Shown here one piece after another: positions 27,977 through 37,033 of a stretch of 64,000 nucleotides of DNA. Location of the stretch: NCBI GenBank assembly GCA_963829705.1, contig CAWHJN010000003.1:186001-250000 (forward strand), in the 5' to 3' direction. Each line of letters opens with the position of its first letter. Within the stretch, counting starts at the first letter, position 1. This DNA is from CAWHJN01 sp963829705 (GTDB taxonomy: Bacteria > Bacteroidota > Rhodothermia > Rhodothermales > BA12). The translations under genes and the position numbers were made by a program. Below the pieces are notes generated by a model. It was not told the origin of the DNA, searched no databases, and saw only the letters and a list, made by a program, of their open reading frames with translations.

Positions 27977-29921
27977 CTACAGAATGCCTTGCTCGCTGAG
28001 TTCATCGGCAAGGCGCTGCACGATTTCGTCCACCCAATGCCCCTCCGTGTTCAGGGTCATCTCGGGGTTTTGCGGGACTTCGTACGGCGCGCTGATGCCG
28101 GTGATGGCGGATCTCACCGCGCTCGGCCTTGGCGTAGAGCCCCTTCGGGTCGCGCTGCCGCAGCGTCTCGAGGTCCGCGTCGACGTGGACCTCGAAGAAG
28201 CGGCCCTCGGGGAAGAGCGCCCGCACGCGCTCGCGGTCCTCGCGGAAGGGGGAGACGAAGGTGCAGAGCACGATGGCGCCCTGCTCGAAGAAGAGGCGGG
28301 CCACCTCGCCCACGCGCCGGATGTTCTCTCTGCGGTCCTCCGCGCTGAAGCCCAGGTCGCCGCAGAGCCCGTGGCGCACCTGGTCGCCGTCCAGGAGCAT
28401 GGTCTGGCAGCCCTGCTCGAAGAGCTGCCGCTCCAGCGCCCGCGCGATGGTGCTCTTGCCCGCCCCGGAGAGCCCGGTGAACCAGAGCACGGCGGCCCGG
28501 TGGCCGTTGCGCGCCTCGCGCTCCTCGCGCGGGACGTTCCACTCCTCCCAGACCACGTCGGGCGAGATGCCGTTCTGTGCCTGCTCGTCGTCGGCCGCGG
28601 CGCTTCGCTTCACCTCGCCGCGGATCATGCCCGCGGCCACGGTGACGTTGGTGTGCGGATCGATGAGGATGAAGCTGCCGGTGCGCGGTTTTGCTCGTAG
28701 GGGTCGAAGAAGAGCGGCTGGCCGGTGGTGATCTCCACGCGGCCGATGTCGTTGAGCCCGAGCGTCGGCACGTCCTCGCGGTGCAGCGTGTCCACGTCGA
28801 TGCGGTAGAGCAGCTCGGTGACGTACGCCTGCGCCTGGCGCGTGGTGTGCATCAGCACGTAGGCGACGCTCGGTCCAGCGGCTCCTCGCTCATCCAGCAG
28901 AGCGTGGCGTCGAAGCGGGTGCCACCACGGGCAGGTTGCTGCGTGCGCACCAGCATGTCGCCCCGGCTGACGTCCACCTCGTCCTCGAGGGTGAGCACCA
29001 CCGAGTCGCCGGCGACGGCCTCCGCGAGCGGGCCCTCGGCGCGTCTCGACGTGCGGACCCGGCTGCGTGCCCGCCCGGGAGCACCACCACTTCCTCGCCC
29101 GGCGTCGATCGTGCCCGAGGCGATCCGGCCCGCGTAGCCGCGGTAGTCCTGGTGCGGGCGGATCACGTACTGCACCGGGAAGCGGAAGTCCACCAGGTTG
29201 CGGCTGGCGCCCGACGTTGACCGTCTCCAGGTGGTGAGCAGCGTGGCGCCGTCGTACCAGGGCATGTGCTCGCTCTTCTCCACCACGTTGTCGCCCAGCA
29301 GCGCGCTGATGGGGATGAAGGTGAGGTCGTGCACCTCCAGCTTCTCCGCGAACTCGCGGTACTCCGCCACGATCTCCTCGTAGACCTCCTCGCGAGAAGT
29401 CCACCAGGTCCATCTTGTTGACCGCGACCACCATGTGCGGGATGCCGAGCAGCGAGGCGATGAAGCCGTGGCGCTTGGACTGGGTGAGCACCCCCTTGCG
29501 CGCGTCCACCAGCACGATGGCCAGCTCGGCCGTGCAGGCGCCCGTCACCATGTTGCGCGTGTACTGCACGTGGCCCGGCGTGTCGGCGATGATGAACTTG
29601 CGCTTCGGCGTGGCGAAGTAGCGGTAGGCCACGTCGATGGTGATGTTCTGCTCGCGCTCGGCCCGCAGCCCGTCGGTGAGCAGCGCCAGGTTCACGTAGC
29701 CCTCGCCGCGCTGCTTGCTGGTGCGCTCGACGGCCTCGAGCTGGTCCTCGAAGATGCTCTTGGTGTCGTAGAGCAGCCGCCCGATCAGCGTGCTCTTGCC
29801 GTCGTCCACGCTCCCGGCCGTGGTGAAGCGCAGCAGGTCCATCTCCAGGAAACGGCATTGCGGCCGCCAGCTTCGGTGAGCGGCTGCGACGGTGACCGGC
29901 GGTCGTGTCAGAAGCGTTCAT
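27977..29921 (-). CDS. cysNC: Bifunctional sulfate adenylyltransferase subunit 1/adenylylsulfate kinase (many frameshifts)
   Basis: The N-terminal GTPase half has [15 protein letters not shown] (G1), [12 protein letters not shown] (G3) and NKMDLV (G4), followed by EF-Tu-like beta-barrels. The C-terminal APS kinase half has [29 protein letters not shown] and [13 protein letters not shown], ending at TAG 27977 ([17 protein letters not shown]). The halves join through [12 protein letters not shown], so this is the fused form that makes APS with CysD and phosphorylates it to PAPS. Start ATG 29921 ([10 protein letters not shown]) is inferred; the next candidate is [10 protein letters not shown] at 29842. 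Frames change about six times in 1.9 kb. Base use is extremely GC-rich at third positions. Confidence 0.8.
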
Positions 29922-29944
29922 GACGATGCAAGCGGATCGATCAT

Positions 29945-30908
29945 CTAGAAGTACCCCTGCCTCTTGCGGTCTTCCATGGCGGCCTCGCTGCGCTTGTCGT
30001 CGCTGCGGCCGCCCCGCTCGGTGACCCGGGCGGCGGCCACCTCCTGGATGATCTCCTCCAGGGCGTCGCGTCGCTCTCCCACACGCCCGTGCAGGTGATG
30101 TCGCCGATGGTGCGGCAGCGCACCCGCGCTCACCTGGCCTCTCGCCCTCGGCGAGGCGGTTGTTCTCGCCGACGGCCAGCAGCACGCCGTCCCGCTCCAC
30201 GACCTCGCGCTCGTGCGAGAAGTAGAGGCTGGGCAGGGCGATGCTCTCCTGCGGCGATGTACTGCCAGACGTCCATCTCGGTCCAGTTGGAGAGCGGGAA
30301 GACGCGGAAGTGCTCGCCCGAGCGCCTTGCGGCCGTTGAAGAGGTTCCAGAGCTCGGGGCGCTGGTTCTTCGGGTCCCACTGGCCGAAGGGGTCGCGGTG
30401 GCTGAAGAAGCGCTCCTTGGCCCGGGCCTTCTCCTCGTCGCGGCGCCCGCCGCCGAAGGCCGCGTCGACCTTGAGCTCGCGCAGGGCGTCCAGCAGGGTG
30501 ACGGTCTGCAGGGCGTTGCGGCTGGGGTTCGGGCCCGCTCTCCTCCCGGACGCGCCCTGGTCGATGGAGTCCTGGACGGTGCGCACGAGCAGCTCGCAGC
30601 CCGGCTCCTCCGCCAGCCAGTCGCGGAACTCCATCGTCTCGGGGAAGTTGTGCCCGGTGTCGATGTGCAGCAGCGGGAAGGGAAACCTGCCCGGCCAGAA
30701 CGCCTTCTGCGCCAGGTGCACCATCACGATCGAGTCCTTGCCGCCCGAGAAGAGCAGCACGGGGCGCTCGAACTGCGCCGCCACCTCCCGCATGACGATA
30801 GATGGCCTCGCTCTCGAGCTGCGCGAGGTGGCTGCGGCGGTACGAAGCGCGCCTCCGGACCGGAGCCGCTGGTGTGTTCGAGCTGCGTGCATCGGAGAGT
30901 CGTTGCAT
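29945..30908 (-). CDS. cysD: Sulfate adenylyltransferase subunit 2 (several frameshifts)
   Basis: Carries the PP-loop ATP-pyrophosphatase motif [20 protein letters not shown], then [80 protein letters not shown], and the conserved C-terminus [11 protein letters not shown] at 29945. It adenylylates sulfate, with CysN GTP hydrolysis driving the reaction. Pieces lie in two or three frames with indels near 30,785, 30,540, 30,325, 30,250 and 30,130. ATG 30908 is the likely start. cysNC follows after 23 bp. The length when joined (about 315 residues) is normal. Confidence 0.8.
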
Positions 30909-30909
30909 G

Positions 30910-32676
30910 CAGAAAGGCCAGAAGAGGGGAACGAAGAGGAGGATCGTCACAGCACCACGAGACGTGAGCGGCAGGCCGAGGCGGACGAAGTCGCGTGAAG
31001 CGGTAGCCCCCGAGCCCATAGACCATGGTGTTGGTCTGGTAGCCGATCGGCGTCAGGAAGCGACGCCGAGGCGGCGATCGCGATGGCGATGGCGAAAGGG
31101 CGGCGGATCCAGATTGAGACTGCGGGCGGTCGCGAGAGCGCATGGGAAAGAGCAAGCACAGCCGCGGCGTTGTTGGTGATCAGCTCGGTCAGGACGCATC
31201 GTCGCCAGCGTGACCGCCAGCAGCGCCGCCACGGGCCCCACACGCCGATGTGGGTCACAATCGCCGTGCCCAAGAGCGCGGCCAGGCCGGACTGCTCCAT
31301 CGCCGCTCCGATGCCGAAGGTCCCGCGATGACACCAACGTGTTCAGGTCCACCGCGCGGCGTGCCTCGGCAGGACTCAGCACGCCGGTAAGCACCAGCAC
31401 CACGGCCCCGAGGAGCGCGGCCTGGAGGATCGGCATCAGTCCCGCACCGGCGACCAGCACGACGGCGACCGTGACGCGCAAGAGCAACTCCTCCTTTGCG
31501 CGATGACACCGGAGGCCTCCCGCCGAGGTGAGAGACAAGAAGGAAATCGCTGCGGTGTCGCCAGCGCTGGCCAAAATCCGCGTCCGCTACGACGAGGAGT
31601 ACGTCTCCCGCCTGCAACCGCACTTCTCCGAGTTTAGCGTTGACCCGCTCCCCTGCTCGGTGAATGGCGAGCACAGCCGCCTGGTAGCGCCCTCGGAAAC
31701 CGATCTCCTTGAGCGTTTTCCCTGTCAGTTCAGATGCTTCGCTCAACACAACTTCGAAAAACGTGTGCTCCGCGCCGTCGAATCCGTGTCTTTCGTCCAG
31801 TTCCCCGTGTGCGAGCCCCCGCATCGCCTGCAGGTCCCGCACCAGATCGACGCGCCCAACGAACGTAAGCCGGTCGTTTCCGCGTAGCACGGTGCTGGGT
31901 GAGACCGGAGCCAGCACCTGTCCGTCGCGCTCAATCTCGACGAGGTAAACGCCCTGAAGCTCACGCAGGCCCGCTTCTTCTACCGTTTGCCCGGCCATCG
32001 GGCCTGCGGCAGAAACCGTCATGTGCACGACGTATTCGCGGAGGTTGGCTTCAAAATCCGCCCGGATGGCGCGGCGATCCGGGAGCACCCGGCGAGACAG
32101 AAAAACGAGCAGCACCAGGCCCAGCGCCGCCACTGGCAACCCCACACGTGTGATCTCGAACATCCCCAGCGGTGCCATCCCATGCTCGTGCAGCAGCCCG
32201 GAAACCACCAGATTGGTCGAGGTGCCGATGAGCGTGAGCATGCCGCCCAGAATCGTCGCGAACGAAAGCGGCATCAGGTACCACGATGCGGGCTGTTCCC
32301 GCTTGGCGGCCCAGTCGGCCACCTGCGGAGCGAGCATCGCCACGATGGGTGTGTTGTTCAAGAACGCCGATGCACCTGCTACGGGGACGAGTAGCCTCGC
32401 CATGCGCGTGCCCTCGCCGTTGCCCAGCATGGCTTTCACGAGCGGCTGAAGCACCCCCGTCTTCTCGACCCCTGCAGCTATGATGAACAGGGCTGCTACT
32501 GTGATCGGTGCCGGGTTGCTGAATCCTGCGAATGCCTGTGCGGGCGTGATCACGCCGATGACGAGGAGCACGATGGCAGACCCGAGAATGGAAATCGCGG
32601 GCGCCATCCAGTCGCGGGCGAGCATCACCACGGTGACCGTTACCACCAGCAGGGTTGCCCACGCGTGCCAGTTCAT
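30910..32676 (-). CDS. SLC13/DASS-family permease with two RCK/TrkA-C domains, probable sulfate importer (frameshifted)
   Basis: N-terminal helices (WATLLVVTVTVVMLARDWMA, GVITPAQAFAGFSNPAPITV, SAFLNNTPIVAMLAPQVADW, TLIGTSTNLVVSGLL) match DASS permeases. Residues about 205-380 hold two TrkA-C-like domains (GVYLVEIERDGQVLAPVSP; GDVLLVVADADFG), an arrangement typical of bacterial sulfate permeases. The second helix bundle (TVAVVLVAGAGLMPILQAAL, ELITNNAAAVLA, SFLTPIGYQTNTMVYGLGGY) is scattered over three frames below about 31,500. The start overlaps the cysQ stop as ATGA. With cysD and cysNC downstream, a role in sulfate uptake for PAPS synthesis is a strong inference. Confidence 0.8.
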
Positions 32677-33507
32677 TCGGCACCTGATCCTGAAGCGGAT
32701 GTAAACGCCTTACGCGTGGTAGACACCACGGCCTCCCTCACATTGGCAGCGCATACCACGAGGCCGCTGGGCTGGGATGGAACCCGCTTGTTGTATTGCA
32801 AAGAGGCCCCCAGGCAGTCAGACACCATCCCTCCCGCCTCACGGACGATCACCTCGGGCGCGCACGTGTCCCACTCTTTCAGGTAGGGGACGGGATGCAC
32901 GTACACGTCGCGCCGCCCCTCGACGATGCGCGCGCACTTTACTCCCACCGAACCACACGGCTCGACGTCGGTGATGCCGAGTGCGCGTTGAATCTCAACC
33001 AGAAGAGGATCGGGGTGGCTGCGCGAGCCTACCATCCGCAAGGCTGTCTCGTCTGCAGGCTGGCACACGAGCCGTGTCCGTTCTCCTGCCCGGTGCCCGC
33101 CACGCGCCATGGCCTTTCGAGGCCGAATACAGCACGTCACCTTCCGGCTGGTACACTACACCCACGACCGGCTCGCCACCGTCGACGAGGGCTACCATGA
33201 CCGAGAACTCCCCGTTCTGCGCGAGAAACTCCTTCGTCCCATCCAGAGGATCGACAATCCAGACGCGCTGTGCCGAAAGTCTCACAGCAGAGTCTTTCGA
33301 CTCCTCGGAAAGCACAGCGTCTTCAGGAAAGGAGGCGGCCAGCGCCGCCAGGATCACGGCGTTCGCGGCGTGATCCGCCTGCGTTACCGGCGATGCATCT
33401 GGCTTGTCTTCCGCCACCACGTGCCCGTAATGCAGCATGGCGGCTTTTCCAGCCTCCCGTGCCGCCTGCTCTGCTACGCGCTGCTCGCGTGAGTACAACC
33501 AGCCCAC
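32673..33507 (-). CDS. cysQ: 3'(2'),5'-bisphosphate nucleotidase (one frameshift)
   Basis: An inositol-monophosphatase-fold enzyme that removes the 3'-phosphate of PAP, the inhibitory by-product of sulfotransferases. Metal-site motifs are AVLSEESKD and VWIVDPLDGTKEFLAQNGEF in the first frame, and PYLKEWDTCAPEVIVREAGG in the second, the two joined by one indel near 33,110. About 277 residues in total. The start is GTG 33507. The stop overlaps the permease start as ATGA, so cysQ leads the sulfate operon. Confidence 0.85.
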
Positions 33508-33665
33508 TGTTTCGATATGTTAGTAAGAATCACAAAGGACAGGGAAATACGTCACATCTGCACCGCGCCGGCAGTGATTCCCTTCCGATGATCTACCCAG
33601 TCGGACGTACAGAATCGGACATCATGGTCATCTTCCCTATGGGTATGAGTGGACTCCGTTTTCAT

Positions 33666-34649
33666 TCAGACAATACCTCGAAAACGCCACACGTATCGAC
33701 GTCCTGGCGTACTAGCAAAAACGCGCTTAAGTGGAGCAATGCCATTCACCAGTTTCCCCAGCCCGCTCATATCTGGCACCTCATCGAGCCACTGAACGCC
33801 GCGCTGCTGGAGAGAAAACTCCCATACCGCACGGTTTTTCATGTAGCTGTTGGCGATGATTGTCGTCGGTTTCCCCAGAATCGAGCCGACAATGGCCGAA
33901 TGAAGCCGGTTGCTTACGATGCGGCGAGCACGCGCATGAACACGTAGCCAATCCTCGAACTTCGGCGTATCGATGGCCGGGTCCATCCACGGAACCGTCA
34001 GGTCCATCGCAGATTCGCCCGGCGCCTCTTTGTCGCGGCGGATGACGTAAAGCGTGTAAGATGCCACCTCATATGGCGTCAGATCAGACGGCTCCAGATT
34101 CAGCGCCGTATCGTGATCGAGGCCGAGTTCGACCCATGCTGGCAGCACGCTCTTCATGATCTCGTGCGAATACCGCTCCCGGCTGAACATGTACACCTTC
34201 TCGGCCCGAGGATTTTGAATCCTATCGACGACGCGCTCCTGAAGAAAAGCCTTGTCAGGGTGGTACGTCTGCGGCCCCTGAATGACGACGCCAGAATGGC
34301 TCATCACAGCCTTCTCGAACTCGTCCATGGGCTTACCTGACCACCATGGGTTATATCCCCCCCCTCCATGGATGTACACAACCGTGTCGGGGGACAGCGT
34401 CGATTCCATGAATGCATCGTGCCCGAGCGTCTTAGCATTCAACCCACACACACGCCCAAGCTTGTCACCGCCGTGCCAGATCAGGTGGTCTCCCGCGTTA
34501 CCTCCAGGCCGCACAAAAACAAATGGGCGATCCGCATAACGGTTGAAAACGGTAGACAAGCCTTCAGAAATGAGCATGAGAAACAGTTGTAGAAACGCAA
34601 GTAACCTCTCGAAGGGAGGCACCAGGATAGTTGACGCCTCTGGGCACAT
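33666..34649 (-). CDS. Polysaccharide pyruvyl transferase family protein
   Basis: 327 residues with the family signatures FVRPGGNAGDHLIWHGG, VVYIHGGGGYNPWW, QTYHPDKAFLQERVVDRI and SNRLHSAIVGSILGKPT. Members transfer pyruvate from phosphoenolpyruvate as a ketal onto a sugar of an exopolysaccharide, adding negative charge. The ATG at 34649 lies 4 bp after the ABC transporter stop, so the two are coupled; ATG 34577 (MLISEGLSTVFNRY) is an alternative start. The sequence is less GC-rich than the transporter gene. No defect is visible. Confidence 0.85.
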   Translation of the reverse strand: MCPEASTILVPPFERLLAFLQLFLMLISEGLSTVFNRYADRPFVFVRPGGNAGDHLIWHGGDKLGRVCGLNAKTLGHDAFMESTLSPDTVVYIHGGGGYNPWWSGKPMDEFEKAVMSHSGVVIQGPQTYHPDKAFLQERVVDRIQNPRAEKVYMFSRERYSHEIMKSVLPAWVELGLDHDTALNLEPSDLTPYEVASYTLYVIRRDKEAPGESAMDLTVPWMDPAIDTPKFEDWLRVHARARRIVSNRLHSAIVGSILGKPTTIIANSYMKNRAVWEFSLQQRGVQWLDEVPDMSGLGKLVNGIAPLKRVFASTPGRRYVWRFRGIV

Positions 34650-34652
34650 GGC

Positions 34653-36458
34653 TTACGCCACTTCCGCCATCTCCCTGAACTCGTCGTGCGTCATCACCAG
34701 CTCGTCGTACGTGCCGCTGGCCTGCACCTCGCCGTGCTGCATGAAGTACAGCGTGTCGCACTTGCGGACGGTACTCAACCGGTGCGCGATCATGATGAAC
34801 GTGCGGCCTTCTTTGAGCGTCTCCAGCGCCTCCATGACGAGGTTCTCGGTCTTGTTGTCGAGCGCACTCGTGGCCTCGTCCATCACGATGATCTCGGGGT
34901 CGTGGTAGAGCGCCCGCGCCAGCCCGATGCGCTGCCGCTGCCCGCCCGAGAGCCGCACGCCGCGCTCGCCCACGATGGTCTGGTCGCCTTTGGGGAGCGA
35001 ATGCACGAAGTCGGCCAGCTGAGCGGCCTCCATGGCGCGCTCGACCTTGGCGTCGTCGATCTCGTGGTCTTCGAGTCCGAAGGCGATGTTGCGGCGGATG
35101 CTCTCGTCGAGCAGGTAGATGGTCTGCGGGATGTAGCCGACGTTGTCGAGCCACGTGCGGAGGTCGTCGTGGATGTCGCGCCCATCGACGGTGATGCGGC
35201 CCTCGTCGGGTTGGAAGAGCCCGAGGAGCATGTTGACGAGGGTGGTCTTGCCCGACCCCGTCGCCCCCACGAACCCGACGGACGCGCCTTTGGGGATGCG
35301 GATGCTCACGTTTTTGAGCGCGGGCGTCTCGACGTTGGGGTAGGTGTACGTCACGTTCTCGACCTGCACGGCCTCGACCAGCCGCACCGGATCGGCGCGT
35401 TTGCGCTTTTTGGCGAGGCGCTCTTCCCGCTCGACGTGGCGCTCGAGGAGGTTGAGGTCGTCCAGCACGGCGGGCAGCGCGGCGGTGCTGTACTGCATCT
35501 GGTTGAGGATGCTCACGATCTGCGAGACGGAGCCTTTGAGCTTCACGATGGCCGCGCCGAACATGGCGAGGATGGGCACGATGGTCTCGAAGGCCACACT
35601 CGACGCCAGCAGCGCCAGCACGATGATGAACAGGCCCGAGAGCGCCAGCAGTTCGATGATGTTGGGCGAAGCCTGCGCGATGACGCCTTTCATCCGGTTG
35701 ACGCGGGCAAACTCGGTGATGCTCCGCTCATACGTCTCGTTGAACCACGACTCCCGCCCCAGCACGCGCGCGTCGAGAAACCCGCCCAGGCCCTGGTTCA
35801 CCGCCCGGATGCCTTCCTTGCGCTCGTGCTTGGCAATCTGCCCGTATTTCCGCATCCGCCCTTTGGTGAGCTTGAGCACGAGCCAGCTTCCCACGAGCAC
35901 GATGAGCACGCCGACGAGCACCTCGACGGGCATCGTGGAGACGACGAGCCACACGATGCCGAGCGTCGTCGCCACCTGCAGCACGAGCCGCATCGACGGG
36001 TTGACGACGCCGGTGATGATCTCGTTGGTCTCGGTCTGCACGTTGCGGAGCAGTTCAGCCGAGTTGCGCTGCAAATAAAAGGCGTACGGTGCGCTCATGT
36101 ACGCGCGAAACAGGCGCGACGACAGGCGCACGCGGTGGTACTCGCTCACCCGCACCAGCGTGTTGAAAACCCCGATGGCGTAGACGTTCTTGATGACGAA
36201 CACCACGACGAGCGCCGCGCAGCCCCAGATGGCCAGTTCCTGCGGCGTCTCCAGCCCCAGGTACTGCACCACCGGACCGGCGTAGCGATGGTTCATCACC
36301 TTCTCGGGTACAGAGAGGGTGGCGAAAAACGCGGGCACAGCGCCCACGCCGATCACCTCGAAACCCGCGCTGCCCACCATCAGGGCAAACACCCCGATGT
36401 AGAGCAGCTTGTCCTTCCGGGTAAAGAGCGGCCGGAGCCGGTTGAGTTGTTCAAGCAT
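34653..36458 (-). CDS. ABC transporter, fused permease and ATPase (lipid-linked glycan flippase type)
   Basis: 601 residues. The six-helix membrane domain spans about residues 1-320. The ATPase domain has Walker A GFVGATGSGKTTL, Q-loop VGYIPQTIYLLD, signature VRLSGGQRQRIGLARAL, Walker B PEIIVMDEATSALDN and H-loop IAHRLSTVRKC. It resembles PglK- and MsbA-type exporters that flip lipid-linked oligosaccharides or lipids across the inner membrane, using ATP as a homodimer. Its position between the chain-length autokinase and the pyruvyl transferase suggests it exports repeat units or a lipid-linked polymer. The gene is intact. Confidence 0.88.
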   Translation of the reverse strand: MLEQLNRLRPLFTRKDKLLYIGVFALMVGSAGFEVIGVGAVPAFFATLSVPEKVMNHRYAGPVVQYLGLETPQELAIWGCAALVVVFVIKNVYAIGVFNTLVRVSEYHRVRLSSRLFRAYMSAPYAFYLQRNSAELLRNVQTETNEIITGVVNPSMRLVLQVATTLGIVWLVVSTMPVEVLVGVLIVLVGSWLVLKLTKGRMRKYGQIAKHERKEGIRAVNQGLGGFLDARVLGRESWFNETYERSITEFARVNRMKGVIAQASPNIIELLALSGLFIIVLALLASSVAFETIVPILAMFGAAIVKLKGSVSQIVSILNQMQYSTAALPAVLDDLNLLERHVEREERLAKKRKRADPVRLVEAVQVENVTYTYPNVETPALKNVSIRIPKGASVGFVGATGSGKTTLVNMLLGLFQPDEGRITVDGRDIHDDLRTWLDNVGYIPQTIYLLDESIRRNIAFGLEDHEIDDAKVERAMEAAQLADFVHSLPKGDQTIVGERGVRLSGGQRQRIGLARALYHDPEIIVMDEATSALDNKTENLVMEALETLKEGRTFIMIAHRLSTVRKCDTLYFMQHGEVQASGTYDELVMTHDEFREMAEVA

Positions 36459-36517
36459 AGGGATGAGCGCTCAGTACGTTCAGCGCACCAGTAAAAGCAG
36501 CACGCATTACCTGAGAA

Positions 36518-37029
36518 TTACCGACGGCTGAAGTTGATAAGGCCCAGCCGCCCGGCTAGCAGCAGCACGCTCGACACGCCCGAGACGATGGACACGGCCT
36601 CGCGCCACGTGAACTTCTGCTTCTGCACCGACTCGATCATGATGACGTCGCCTTCTTCGAGCGCGGGATGGCGCTCCGGCTCCTGCACGAACTGCTCGAT
36701 GCGGGCGCTGTAGATGGGCTCGCTGCCCTGCCGGGGGCGCACCACCGAAACGCGTGTTGCGCGTGATGGTGCGGTCGACGCGCACGGGCGGGGCGAAGCC
36801 CGCGACGGTGATGAGCTCCAGGAGCCGCGTGTCCGTCCCGATCTCGTAGATGCCGGTGCTGCCGGTGCTGCTGATGAGGAATACCTCCATCGTCAGCTCG
36901 CCCTCGGTGAAGAACCGCTTGTACGATACGCCCTGCGCCGTCAGCGTCGGGGTCGGCGATCTGGGCGTGCGTGTCGGGGGCGCTCAGGAACGCGAGCAGC
37001 AACAGGGAGAAAGCGAACAGTCGGGACAT
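36518..37029 (-). CDS. Small SLBB-type polysaccharide export-like protein (frameshifted)
   Basis: Starts MSRLFAFSLLLLAFLSAPDT ending in AQ, a signal peptide. Then, in other frames, MEVFLISSTGSTGIYEIGTD, LLELITVAGFAPPVRVDRTI (a soluble-ligand-binding beta-grasp-like unit), VVRPRQGSEPIYSARIEQFV, EEGDVIMIESVQKQKFTWRE, and a final hydrophobic segment VSSVLLLAGRLGLINFSRR. Indels near 36,940 and 36,755 separate the parts. At about 170 residues it is much shorter than Wza, lacking the N-terminal export domain, so it may be an accessory to a translocon encoded elsewhere. It starts 4 bp after the autokinase stop. Confidence 0.7.
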
Positions 37030-37033
37030 GCGA

